From IMG/VR virus record IMGVR_UViG_3300005340_000038, positions 1 to 64,000 of that record: a DNA stretch of 64,000 nucleotides, one strand, 5' to 3'. Positions within the stretch are counted from its first letter, which is position 1; the number at the start of each line of letters is the position of its first letter. Shown piece by piece: positions 32,996 through 41,361 of the stretch. Made by a program: the position numbers and the translations under genes. This DNA comes from a virus. The notes beneath the pieces were generated by a model that searched no databases, was not told the origin of the DNA, and was given only the letters and a program-made list of their open reading frames with translations.

Positions 32996-35041
32996 TTATG
33001 GCGATACAGTTGCAAGCGCCTGAATGTCCGAATTCGATAGCGACGTGTTATATATCCGCACATCATCAATGAGGCCATCGAATTGCCCCACTGTCGTCGA
33101 GACATTCGCGCCGATAATCAGCGAGTTGGTATTCGTAATCGCCTGCGCGGTCGTCGTATTCGATGCCACGCTAACCCCGTTGACAAATATCGCATGGCCG
33201 CTTGAGCTGGCTCTGCACGCGATGTGATACCACTGGTTGGGATTGAAATTGCTTGAGGCATAAGTCAGCGTGGCATTCCAAGCCCGGCCCATCCCGCACC
33301 GAAGACTATTCTGGTAGAACACGAGGAAATAGCTATTGCTGAAATTCCAATCGCCCTTCATCAGAATCGTGTCGCCAAAGCTGGTATTGGTGTCGAGGGT
33401 ATCCATCTTCACCCATGCCGAGATCGTCATAGCTGTCGAGGGATTCAGCGCGGAGGCATGAGGAATCTGGGCATAGTCATGTGACCCATCGAGCGATATC
33501 GCCTGGCCAATCTTGCCCGTAGTGAATAGCGGGCATCCAAGCAAATCTCCGTTGTAGTTGCCGAATGCGTCATCTGCCGAATTGTCAAACTCGTATTTAG
33601 CGACAGGGGTAGGCACTGAAACCGTAGGCACGGTATCGCCAGCTAATTCATTGAGATAGTTCTCTAAATTGCTGTAGCCGTTCGAAGCTATTTTGGGGCC
33701 ATCAAGGTCATTAACAGGGCTATTAGGGTTGAGACCATGCTGTGTTTCCCACGTATCCGGGATGCCGTCATTGTCAGAGTCAGCAGGAGCCGCAGCACTT
33801 GCGTAGGGAGGGAACTGTACACAGCTCTCAATCGTTATCGGCGGCGGGTTTCCCGTGCCACAGATGCCACCCGTGTTATTATTGACGTACCCGAGGACTT
33901 TATTATCAATGGGATCGCGCTTAGGCACCGTTGCGCCAGCCCGAGCAATGACTTGGGCTTTAGAGGCTACAGCAGTGGTCTCAGTAGGAATAACCGGACC
34001 ACCAGATACACGGTTCGTCGACTGCATCGTGTAGGCCTGTCCCCCGATATCTACCATGGCAAACTCTGACCCCGTCGATGCATCCGGGCGCCTAACCGTA
34101 TGCACATTCCCCTTGATGAAATAATCCGATGCTGCCTGGTCCTCTGGCTTGCATTCCCAACTGCTAGCATATCCACAGCCGACGGTCAGGATATTGGATG
34201 CGCCCCGGTTGAGCCAGTTATATGCAATATCAGCGTGGATAGCATCGTATTCTGCCCAGGCGTAGATGCACTGCGACTCACACATATAGACCACGTTGTT
34301 GATAATCTGCGTGTAATCTGCGCCTACCGTCGGTGTACGCTTGGCGATATTGCTAAACAAATTGTGCAAATACGAGGTGTGTATATCCGACGTCTGCCCA
34401 CCTCCAACCCAACTACCACCTGCCGACCCCGCACCGCCTGCTGAAACCTGTTTGAGCGTCTCCGAGATAAATGACCACTGGAGCGTACAGTTGATATTGG
34501 CTCCGTCGGTTAGCGACGAGCAAGACCAAAAGTCGTCTGTGCTCCAGCCACCCGAGATATGATCGAAGATGACATAGTTTATCCCTGGCCCCTGCCCCGC
34601 AGAAACCCCGTTGGTATTGTCCGTGATGGGAGACGTTCGTCCAGGCCCCCGTATGCGACAATGCCTCACAATGACATTATTTGTGGCCTGAAACCCGAGC
34701 GCCCCGCTGACTGGCGGTCCCTTGATCATAATTCCATCGCCCGGTGCTGTCTGGCATGCTAGCGTCACATTGCTCTTTATGCTACCAATCTGCGAGCTTA
34801 GCGTTATCGTCCCGCCAACTGTAAAGATAATCGTGCGCGTACCCGTCTGCTGTAAACAACTCCGCAAGCTACCCGTACCGCTGTCATTGAGGTTCGTCAC
34901 TTTACAGACAACACCACCACGACCCCCAGATGCAAACCGGCCAAATCCCTCAGCCGTAGGGAACGCGAGTTGCTGTGCTTGAGCCGGAACCCATACTGCC
35001 AGGAGACATATCGCCAATATTAAGCCAGAAAAATACCGCAT
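32996..35041 (-). CDS. Exported pectate-lyase-like protein with LamG-like domain
   Basis: 681 residues. Signal peptide MRYFSGLILAICLLAVW to AQA|Q. N-terminal FPTAEGFGRFASGGRGG, KVTNLNDSGTGSLR, TIIFTVGGTI and NVIVRHCRIRGPG match polysaccharide lyase family 1/pectate-lyase beta-helices. A calcium-type DSDNDGIPDTWETQHGLNP (thrombospondin-3-like) linker follows at about 425, then a LamG-like lectin domain to the end. Likely degrades or binds a pectin-like or other host glycan outside the cell. Starts directly at the upstream stop (TAGATG). Confidence 0.85.
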   Translation of the reverse strand: MRYFSGLILAICLLAVWVPAQAQQLAFPTAEGFGRFASGGRGGVVCKVTNLNDSGTGSLRSCLQQTGTRTIIFTVGGTITLSSQIGSIKSNVTLACQTAPGDGIMIKGPPVSGALGFQATNNVIVRHCRIRGPGRTSPITDNTNGVSAGQGPGINYVIFDHISGGWSTDDFWSCSSLTDGANINCTLQWSFISETLKQVSAGGAGSAGGSWVGGGQTSDIHTSYLHNLFSNIAKRTPTVGADYTQIINNVVYMCESQCIYAWAEYDAIHADIAYNWLNRGASNILTVGCGYASSWECKPEDQAASDYFIKGNVHTVRRPDASTGSEFAMVDIGGQAYTMQSTNRVSGGPVIPTETTAVASKAQVIARAGATVPKRDPIDNKVLGYVNNNTGGICGTGNPPPITIESCVQFPPYASAAAPADSDNDGIPDTWETQHGLNPNSPVNDLDGPKIASNGYSNLENYLNELAGDTVPTVSVPTPVAKYEFDNSADDAFGNYNGDLLGCPLFTTGKIGQAISLDGSHDYAQIPHASALNPSTAMTISAWVKMDTLDTNTSFGDTILMKGDWNFSNSYFLVFYQNSLRCGMGRAWNATLTYASSNFNPNQWYHIACRASSSGHAIFVNGVSVASNTTTAQAITNTNSLIIGANVSTTVGQFDGLIDDVRIYNTSLSNSDIQALATVSP

Positions 35042-35503
35042 CTACTCGTCATCCATCTCGTCGTCGGTTACTGCACTCGGGTCGTATAGCGAGTGCAACC
35101 ATGCGTTGGGGGCCATTGAGTATACCAAATGCTGCACGAGCGCGTCGCGGCCTGGGAAGCCCCACTTGCTGCCCCGCCTACGCCTGCGAGCAATCTGCCC
35201 TGCCTGCGCTTTCTCGCCCGCCTTGATGACTGTAGGCCCCTCGTTGTTGCCTTTGTAGCGCAGCCCTCTCAGGGGCCGCATGTAGACCCAATCGATGCCG
35301 TAGCGGTCCATCAGGTCATTCATGCGATGCTCACCGATGCGAGCCGTTCTCGCTGCCATGCGCTTGGTGACATTCGGGTCTGCTGCGAGTTTACGAATGA
35401 TCTCTACGCGAGGATCAATGGGGCGAGTGGTGTCTACCTCGTCGGGGAGATCATCAAGGTCATATTCGCTCGGGTTATAGCCGACATAATCGAGTTGATT
35501 CAT
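35042..35503 (-). CDS. Small basic DNA-binding-like protein
   Basis: 153 residues from MNQLDYVGYNPSEYD. Middle segment RMAARTARIGEHRMNDLMDRYGIDW reads as a helix-turn-helix, then a basic RRRRRGSKWGF. The longer open frame overlaps the membrane gene, so I take the internal start. Probable regulator, target unknown. Confidence 0.55.
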   Translation of the reverse strand: MNQLDYVGYNPSEYDLDDLPDEVDTTRPIDPRVEIIRKLAADPNVTKRMAARTARIGEHRMNDLMDRYGIDWVYMRPLRGLRYKGNNEGPTVIKAGEKAQAGQIARRRRRGSKWGFPGRDALVQHLVYSMAPNAWLHSLYDPSAVTDDEMDDE

Positions 35504-35519
35504 GCGGATCGAATGCCTC

Positions 35520-35750
35520 TCAATTCCTGTGCTTCCAAGACTCATGATATTCGTCGTCGTAGCCCTCGTCATCCCCAGCATGCGCCGCCTCACATGCCTC
35601 GCATTCGGCATAGCACAGCGCCACGTATGCCGCTGAGCATAGATAAATCCGGTAGGCATAAAACGCGATGGCGACCATTGCCCCTGCAACAATGGCACCG
35701 ATCAGAACATAGGCGAGAGGTGCATAGGCGGTCAGCGTGGCGATGGGCAT
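35520..35750 (-). CDS. Small membrane protein, acidic tail
   Basis: 76 residues: one long hydrophobic stretch (about 7-33, APLAYVLIGAIVAGAMVAIAF), a Cys-rich segment (YLCSAAYVALCYAECEACEA) and an acidic/His tail. Cys spacing C-x2-C resembles a small metal site. Starts three bases after the stop of a 42-residue zinc-type microprotein. Confidence 0.5.
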   Translation of the reverse strand: MPIATLTAYAPLAYVLIGAIVAGAMVAIAFYAYRIYLCSAAYVALCYAECEACEAAHAGDDEGYDDEYHESWKHRN

Positions 35751-35753
35751 GGG

Positions 35754-35882
35754 TTACCCTTTCGGCGCGGGATAGAGTTGTCGAGCGAGATGCCAGATTG
35801 ACCACGATTCGCAATCATCACAGCAATCTCGATACCACGGGATACGCGACCATTCATGGCAGATGATACAGCGCGAGTGCAA
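35754..35882 (-). CDS. 42-residue zinc-ribbon-like microprotein, TTG start
   Basis: Starts TTG-CAC after GTAGGAGG (spacing 7) and ends three bases before the next gene. Sequence has CIICHEW and later CCDDC, so two C-x2-C pairs about 14 residues apart. Too small for standard gene callers. Coupling with the membrane gene and the good ribosome site make it credible. Confidence 0.45.
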   Translation of the reverse strand: MHSRCIICHEWSRIPWYRDCCDDCESWSIWHLARQLYPAPKG

Positions 35883-35911
35883 AGACTGAACCTCCTACCC
35901 AAAAGTATACC

Positions 35912-36277
35912 CTACAACCCCATCTCGTTCGCAAATATGACCGTAAGCCCGCGCTTCTTCGCCTTCCTCACCATGTCCGCCGTGCCGTTGTTCCCAGGGA
36001 ACGCAATACATATCGCATCGTCTGAGACGTATGCAGCCATCTCAGTGTTTCGCCTGATCGGAGCCATCCGGTCGGGGTATTCGCCATAGGTCGGCAGCAT
36101 CACTTTGACCGGGATGCCCTTGCTCTTAGCCCAGGCGTGCGCGTCTCGGTCAACGCCACGCGCACCACCATGAACGACCTCGGTGAAGTGATACTTGGCG
36201 TGCAAGGCGTTGAGGATCGCTATGCCACGGGGGTCGATAAACTCGTCTCTGCCGCCGCATATGATTGCTTGCACCAT
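35912..36277 (-). CDS. SLOG-superfamily nucleotide-binding protein (DUF2493-like)
   Basis: 121 residues from MVQAIICGGRDEFIDPRG. The N-terminal ICGGRD, the HGGARGVDRDAHAWAK loop, and FPGNNGTADMVRKA define a YspA/DUF2493 SLOG protein. SLOG domains bind nucleotide-derived ligands and act as sensors or hydrolases, often in defence contexts. Starts two bases after the stop of the upstream gene. Confidence 0.75.
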   Translation of the reverse strand: MVQAIICGGRDEFIDPRGIAILNALHAKYHFTEVVHGGARGVDRDAHAWAKSKGIPVKVMLPTYGEYPDRMAPIRRNTEMAAYVSDDAICIAFPGNNGTADMVRKAKKRGLTVIFANEMGL

Positions 36278-36279
36278 GC

Positions 36280-36510
36280 CTATACAGCTCCGATGAATGC
36301 AATGCATACAGCCGATGGATCCATCTGTTTCTGGCGAAGACATGCCTCTAGCTCGCCTATTGTTGGCTGCGACGCAACCATTCCATCATCAGTGGCAGCA
36401 ACCCAAGTATTCTTGGGCAGATGATTACGGTTATCCTGAATCCACAACCATCCGCCAACGCCTAGATGTGATGCGGCCGTTTTCGTAGCGTCCTGGCGAT
36501 CATAAGTCAC
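36280..36510 (-). CDS. Small hypothetical protein, GTG start
   Basis: 76 residues from (GTG) MTYDRQDATKTAASHLGVGG; AGGAG lies 9 bases upstream. Ends with VCIAFIGAV. GELEACLRQKQMDPS suggests a short helix. Coupled to the SLOG gene, which may share its function. Confidence 0.5.
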   Translation of the reverse strand: MTYDRQDATKTAASHLGVGGWLWIQDNRNHLPKNTWVAATDDGMVASQPTIGELEACLRQKQMDPSAVCIAFIGAV

Positions 36511-36531
36511 TGTTATAGGCTCCTCACTTCC

Positions 36532-36684
36532 CTAACGCTCATGGCGGAACTGTGTACGCTTACGCTTCTCGACACGTCGATTCGCCGCCCGCAGTTTATC
36601 GCCATAGGCACTGCGCCCGTTGGCAATAATATCGAGATACGCTGCCCATCTGATCCTATCTCTCTGTCTCTTTGTGGCAGCCAC
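36532..36684 (-). CDS. 50-residue basic protein, GTG start
   Basis: Reads MAATKRQRDRIRWAAYLDIIA, then a helix rich in Arg/Lys, ending KRKRTQFRHER. Starts two bases after the previous stop; no strong ribosome site, so translation would rely on coupling. Strongly basic and helical, perhaps nucleic-acid binding. Confidence 0.4.
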   Translation of the reverse strand: MAATKRQRDRIRWAAYLDIIANGRSAYGDKLRAANRRVEKRKRTQFRHER

Positions 36685-36686
36685 AA

Positions 36687-37034
36687 CTAGCCCAAACCAG
36701 GAAGACAAGCAACTTTAATAGCGGCTTCATAATTCCTGATTGCATCACATAGAGGACTCTCTTTCGAGATAGACTTGCTCCTAAGGGCAATGACATCTTC
36801 ATCAATCTGTGCAATATCTAATGCCATTGCAATATGTAAAAGTTCTGCCAATATGGCAGGCTGCTCATCGGCATCTTTAATTATCTCTTTTATAGCTCCA
36901 ATAATTTCATCACGACTACAGCCTCTCGCCATCCTATACATTAGGAGGATTTTGCTAGAACCTTCCCAATTCTTATTATGACTCGCATCTAATTCTGATA
37001 GCATTCGGTATTTATATTCAACCAAATCAGTCAC
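36687..37034 (-). CDS. Hypothetical protein, GTG start
   Basis: 115 residues from (GTG) MTDLVEYKYRMLSEL after GGAGGTAGGCA. Helical and acidic (EIIKDADEQPAILAELLHIAMAL). AT-rich compared with neighbours. No family recognised. Confidence 0.5.
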   Translation of the reverse strand: MTDLVEYKYRMLSELDASHNKNWEGSSKILLMYRMARGCSRDEIIGAIKEIIKDADEQPAILAELLHIAMALDIAQIDEDVIALRSKSISKESPLCDAIRNYEAAIKVACLPGLG

Positions 37035-37084
37035 TGCCTACCTCCATTCATGTCGGTCTTTCTGTCGCTTGCTCATTGCCACGG

Positions 37085-37429
37085 CTACTTCGCCCCCCTG
37101 CCCTTGCCCCACGCAATCAGCTCTTCCATACCATCGGCGCAGATGTCTAGCAGGTCGGTGCCGATCTTGCGCCAACGAGTTAGAGCATCTATCTCAGGCT
37201 CTGCATGAGCATCCTTGGCTCTACCTTCCTCTTTGCCAGTAGGTAGAGGGTCAATAGAGAGAATAATTTTCTTATAGGTGTGATTAAAATCTACAGATTT
37301 AACAGTACGCCAATGCCTTAGCATATCTCCAAATATAACAATATCATATCCATTCATGTCACAAATAAGGTCATTTACAGACTCAGGCTTTGATGCTTTG
37401 AACTTCTCTATCATCGTATGCAGAATCAT
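37085..37429 (-). CDS. Hypothetical protein
   Basis: 114 residues, MILHTMIEKFKASKPESVNDLICDMNG, ribosome site GGGAG. Contains CDMNGYDIVIFGDMLRHW and a LDICADGMEELIAWGKGRGAK end. No recognised domain. Confidence 0.5.
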   Translation of the reverse strand: MILHTMIEKFKASKPESVNDLICDMNGYDIVIFGDMLRHWRTVKSVDFNHTYKKIILSIDPLPTGKEEGRAKDAHAEPEIDALTRWRKIGTDLLDICADGMEELIAWGKGRGAK

Positions 37430-37438
37430 ATCAACTCC

Positions 37439-37726
37439 CTATTCCTTAGCTACCCAGATCGGTAAATCTATATCCTCATCACTCTGCAAATACCCTACTA
37501 CATACCACTCGCGTCCCTCATCCATCTCGGCCATCAAGAGAGCCGTTCCGTCTTCCAGCCCCTCTGGTCTCGCTAAACTGAAGCGATAGAACGGCGGCGC
37601 GATGTCTTCTGCCCACGCTCTCACGCAGGGCAGTTCCAGAAGAGCATCAAGGCTGCCTATAACGTATGGCTCTGGCTGTAGTCCATCAACAAATCCTGGG
37701 ACATGCGGACGAATCGTGATTGCCAT
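37439..37726 (-). CDS. Hypothetical acidic protein
   Basis: 95 residues, MAITIRPHVPGFVDGLQPEPYVIG, after GGGGGTTAA. Repeated Leu and Glu (ALLELPCVRAW, DEGREWYVVGYLQSDEDIDL). The frame ends right at the start region of the next gene. Unknown function. Confidence 0.5.
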   Translation of the reverse strand: MAITIRPHVPGFVDGLQPEPYVIGSLDALLELPCVRAWAEDIAPPFYRFSLARPEGLEDGTALLMAEMDEGREWYVVGYLQSDEDIDLPIWVAKE

Positions 37727-37936
37727 TTAACCCCCTGTTGTCTCATCTAAATCAAACACATCAACCTGCCCATTCCGTCTCAGCCATCGCACGAGATTAT
37801 CTAGCGGCTGGCCTACGAATCGTCGCGTGATCGGTGCTGTATCGCGTATGACCTCCCTGCCGCCAACCGACTCTGTGCGGACGTAGACGGCTATCGGCTG
37901 ACGACGAGGGAGATAGCCAGCAACTTGCAGGCGCAT
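37727..37936 (-). CDS. Small hypothetical protein
   Basis: 69 residues: MRLQVAGYLPRRQPIAVYVRTESVGGREV, basic and beta-rich, ending FDLDETTGG. Sits three bases downstream of the helicase-methylase gene, so it may be its accessory subunit (inference only). Confidence 0.5.
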   Translation of the reverse strand: MRLQVAGYLPRRQPIAVYVRTESVGGREVIRDTAPITRRFVGQPLDNLVRWLRRNGQVDVFDLDETTGG

Positions 37937-37939
37937 GGA

Positions 37940-40207
37940 CTACAGAAGACTCATCTGCTTCACATTGGCAAGTGCTCGGTCCATGTTCTTCAGAGATGTC
38001 TCGACATAGCTAGGTTTTAGCTCATAGCCCACATATCGCCTCTTAAGCTGCAATGCCTTGTATCCTGTGCTGCCGATGCCGTTAAATGGGTCCAGTACTA
38101 AATCACCAGGGTTAGACCAGAGTTTTATAGCTCTTTCAATCACCCCTAACTGTAATGGGCACACGTGTCTTTCGTCATTTACTTCTTTTGCCTCTAGCGT
38201 GTTAAGCACATCGGTCTCAGAGATACCACCAGGATAGTGCGCTGTCTTTTTATACCAGACAGGCGCGGCCCATTCGATCCATTCTTCAGGCGTAATCCAG
38301 CCATCCTCGTTCTTGTATCTCTTGGATATGCCCGCTTTTATAGGGGCAGGACTCTCTCCGGGCTTGCGGAACTGCAAGAGATAATCGGCTAAAGCCATGT
38401 GCATGTGCTCGGCATTACTCGCTAGGGTCTTAAAGAGCAACCCCCGATCCTTCGTTCGTATAGCCCTCAACTGAGGGTCTTTGTCAATCAAAACCTCACC
38501 GTAATATATCCATCCTTCATCTTCCATTATACTAATGACCTTGCCACGGAAGTCTCTAATGCCCACATGCCCGTCAAGATACTTAAATATTGGCGTCTGG
38601 GTAAGGTGGATGCAACAACTTCTGCCTGGCATCATTGCCCTTAGAAGCTTATCTTCGCTCACAAGGTAACGGAATTGATCCAGCATTTGCTGCATATTGG
38701 TCGTATTACCCATATCGTGAGGCGAGTTAGTGTAAGCATACATCGCGGGGAACGGCGGCGAGAATACAGCCAGACCTACAGCGTCGTCGTCCATCGTGTC
38801 AATTAAGTCAACGCAATCGCCCTGCCGGATCATCCATCCTGGGCCCTCGAATATCTTCGATTCCATCTTCATCTCCTCCCGGACAGCGTGAAATTCCAAA
38901 GATAGACCGCGCATTTTGCCAATAATCTCGTCAATCATCTGCGTCGATTCGGTCTCTTTTCGTCTGATATTCTCAAGTACCGCAACTTCTGTATCCGCGC
39001 TAAAGATGTGGACATTGACTTTGTGCTGCTGAAAAAATCTATAGAATCGGCGTATCGCTTGGTAGAGCATTTCATAGGAATCGTTTAATCCTACAAACGC
39101 TGTATTGTGGCAGTGCTGCATATTGATGCCGTATCCCGTAATGCTCGGCTTGCTGATCAAGATCGGCTTTTCGCCCCGTAGCCACGCAATCAAACGCTCT
39201 TCTTTTTGCTCCGGCTTGAGTGACCCATAGATCGAGATGGCTTTATCGCCCAATGCCCGCTCTAGCGCCCGTTGTTCATCGTCGAGATGACACCATACCG
39301 CCCACGGCTCATCGAGGCTCTTGACGACATCCACGCATGCCTCAACGCGCCCAAAGATACTGGCCCGCTTTGCCCCTAATCGTTCTTGCTGCGTGTGTGC
39401 GGCTACGGGCAAAAGCGTATCACGGCTCCGAGGGTCTGTCTTGATCTCGTGCATGTGGTATTCAATCTCAGGCAGTATAAGCGGCCCATCGTCGTAGCCG
39501 AGATCGCTTGGCTTGCGGAAAGCAACCGCCCACGTTGCTACCCACTTCCAGAAGTCGTCAACAGCATGGCGACGCAACCGGAATTTATTCGAGCTATTGC
39601 CGTCCTGCTTGAAGAAATTAGCAATCACCTCTTTGTACAGCATCACCCCTAAAAACTCGCTATGCATAAGCAATTCAGGCAAGTCATTAGGGGCTGGCGT
39701 GGCAGTACAAGCCAACCGATAAGGAATAAAGCTCGCAAACTCCGTTATCTGCCGACGCATCTTGCCCATGAGGTTTTTGAGTAAACTCGACTCATCCGCA
39801 ACGATGCCGCCATATAACTCTGGGTCAATATAGTGCATGCGATCATAATTGATGATGTGGATCATGGATGTATGATCGCCATCAGCCCGGCAAGCCTCGA
39901 TGCCGAATTTCTCACCCTCGCGTATCGTCTGGTGCGATACGGCTAGAGGGGCTAGGATAATCACTGGCTTACCCGTATGGCGGGCAACCTGATCGGCCCA
40001 TGCAAGCTGCATCGGCGTCTTCCCGCAACCACAATCTGCAAACACAGCCGCTCGGCCCTTAAAGACGGCCCATCGCACAACCTTGCGCTGCCAATCAAAT
40101 AACGCCTGCGGGAACGTGTCCATATCACACTCAAACCCCGCATGGTCAAATGCTAACCGTTTCGACTCCAAGAATGACTCGTAGTCCATCGCTACCTGTA
40201 TCGCCAT
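37940..40207 (-). CDS. SF2 helicase fused to beta-class DNA methyltransferase
   Basis: 755 residues from MAIQVAMDYESF (GAAGGG 8 bases upstream; a GTG 9 bases further up is less well placed). N-terminal half is an SF2/SNF2-like helicase: Q-like FPQALFDWQRK, Walker A FADCGCGKTP, DESS (motif II), TATPAPND (motif III), and YQAIRRFYRFF (motif VI). C-terminal ~300 residues are an N4/N6 methyltransferase: FSPPF (catalytic, about 483) before LDPFNGIGSTG (SAM-binding), so the order is beta-class. A helicase-coupled methylase would modify phage or host DNA, comparable in plan to phage anti-restriction proteins; specificity unknown. Confidence 0.85.
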   Translation of the reverse strand: MAIQVAMDYESFLESKRLAFDHAGFECDMDTFPQALFDWQRKVVRWAVFKGRAAVFADCGCGKTPMQLAWADQVARHTGKPVIILAPLAVSHQTIREGEKFGIEACRADGDHTSMIHIINYDRMHYIDPELYGGIVADESSLLKNLMGKMRRQITEFASFIPYRLACTATPAPNDLPELLMHSEFLGVMLYKEVIANFFKQDGNSSNKFRLRRHAVDDFWKWVATWAVAFRKPSDLGYDDGPLILPEIEYHMHEIKTDPRSRDTLLPVAAHTQQERLGAKRASIFGRVEACVDVVKSLDEPWAVWCHLDDEQRALERALGDKAISIYGSLKPEQKEERLIAWLRGEKPILISKPSITGYGINMQHCHNTAFVGLNDSYEMLYQAIRRFYRFFQQHKVNVHIFSADTEVAVLENIRRKETESTQMIDEIIGKMRGLSLEFHAVREEMKMESKIFEGPGWMIRQGDCVDLIDTMDDDAVGLAVFSPPFPAMYAYTNSPHDMGNTTNMQQMLDQFRYLVSEDKLLRAMMPGRSCCIHLTQTPIFKYLDGHVGIRDFRGKVISIMEDEGWIYYGEVLIDKDPQLRAIRTKDRGLLFKTLASNAEHMHMALADYLLQFRKPGESPAPIKAGISKRYKNEDGWITPEEWIEWAAPVWYKKTAHYPGGISETDVLNTLEAKEVNDERHVCPLQLGVIERAIKLWSNPGDLVLDPFNGIGSTGYKALQLKRRYVGYELKPSYVETSLKNMDRALANVKQMSLL

Positions 40208-40230
40208 TTGCCTCACCCTTCACCATCGCA

Positions 40231-40446
40231 TCACACGTATTGCAGCCCCACCTCGATCAGTTCCCGTACCGCCTGCGCCTCGCTCACGTGCCCCTCGTGG
40301 CCTTCCGCCCGGCGCTCGGCCAAGTACGCTTTAATCTCCGCCCTCATCGCGTCGGGGATGCGTAGCGTGAAATTATCGCCTACGGTGCAGGGCTTGGGTG
40401 GCCTGCCGAGTTTCTTCTTTACCCGAGTCTCAGTCTGATGCTGCAT
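40231..40446 (-). CDS. Ribbon-helix-helix DNA-binding protein
   Basis: 71 residues from MQHQTETRVKKKLGRPPKP (an AT-hook-like GRPPKP), then FTLRIPDAMRAEIKAYLAERRAE and EAQAVRELIEVGLQYV, a typical ribbon-helix-helix fold. The ATG is 10 bases after AAAGGAG; a GTG 3 codons upstream is possible. Likely a small transcription regulator of this block. Confidence 0.7.
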   Translation of the reverse strand: MQHQTETRVKKKLGRPPKPCTVGDNFTLRIPDAMRAEIKAYLAERRAEGHEGHVSEAQAVRELIEVGLQYV

Positions 40447-40515
40447 ATCGTTCACGGCTCCTTTCTGACAGAGTATATCAGCTACGCATATTTATGCAAG
40501 CAAAAATATAGTGCT

Positions 40516-40770
40516 CTAGCGATTGAGGTTGTATTTCTCTGAAAAGAACTTATGTGCAGCCTCTAGGTCTCGCCTTTCCTTGTAATGATTATCCGATGTG
40601 TTCCTATGCCACATAGCCAAGTAGGTATATATCCCAGATATACCCTCGCTGATCATGTTCTCTAGCTCACCTATGCGGACCTGTAACGCCATCACGTCAT
40701 ATTGCAGGCGCATAATGTCAGCGTCAGTGATCTGGCCGTCTGAGTCAGCACCGAGCGGGGGAATTGGCAT
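40516..40770 (-). CDS. Hypothetical coiled-coil protein
   Basis: 84 residues, MPIPPLGADSDGQITDADI, then a coiled-coil-like RLQYDVMALQVRIGELENMI and a YKERRDLEAAHKFF helix. AGGAG precedes the ATG. Unknown function. Confidence 0.5.
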   Translation of the reverse strand: MPIPPLGADSDGQITDADIMRLQYDVMALQVRIGELENMISEGISGIYTYLAMWHRNTSDNHYKERRDLEAAHKFFSEKYNLNR

Positions 40771-40791
40771 AGTATAGCTCCTGTGTAGTGC

Positions 40792-41361
40792 CTAGCGTGG
40801 CCGATCCGGCGGGATATCGCGGTTGCGGCCACGCTCGTATGCTGCTAGCAACTCTTTGGTTTCTTCGTAAGCTCCGCTTTTTCTTGTGTGATACCTCGGA
40901 CAGCCGTAAACGTGTCTGTTGCGGGGCCATCTCCCCTCGAATTGCATCTCGACAGCCCCGCATCCTGGGCATTGACACCACAAATGCGTGTCGTCCATCT
41001 CCTTGCCGGGGTAGAAGTGGAAAGCCCGGTAGGGAGGCACGCCGATACTCGCGCGGCCTGGTAGACCGTGGATCAAGATGGCATCGCATTCTGTGTAATC
41101 AGATAGCATCATTAGCCTGCTAATATAGCTATGAGAGACACCTTCACCATCAGCCAGTGGAGGCTTGATCTCTATCCAATAGCTCTGGTTAGGAAGCCAG
41201 AAATCAGGTAAATACCATATCCCGGCGAGATCATAGCCCTCCATCTCATATTTCCACGGCATCCCTAACGCATCGAAGAACATTGCCCATCTGGCTTCGA
41301 GACGACTTCTAAAATCATCACCGCCATATCGCGTAGGAATTGGTCTGATCTCATCGCTCAT
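40792..41361 (-). CDS. PD-(D/E)XK nuclease with zinc-binding tail
   Basis: 189 residues. FRSRLEARWAMFFDALG (Glu22), YLPDFWLP (Asp53) and YWIEIKP (Glu64, Lys66) make a PD-(D/E)XK endonuclease core of the phage type. A C-terminal CQCPGCGAVE...YGCP cluster may bind zinc. Gene start overlaps the primase-helicase stop by 4 bases (ATGA). Likely acts on replication or recombination intermediates. Confidence 0.75.
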   Translation of the reverse strand: MSDEIRPIPTRYGGDDFRSRLEARWAMFFDALGMPWKYEMEGYDLAGIWYLPDFWLPNQSYWIEIKPPLADGEGVSHSYISRLMMLSDYTECDAILIHGLPGRASIGVPPYRAFHFYPGKEMDDTHLWCQCPGCGAVEMQFEGRWPRNRHVYGCPRYHTRKSGAYEETKELLAAYERGRNRDIPPDRPR

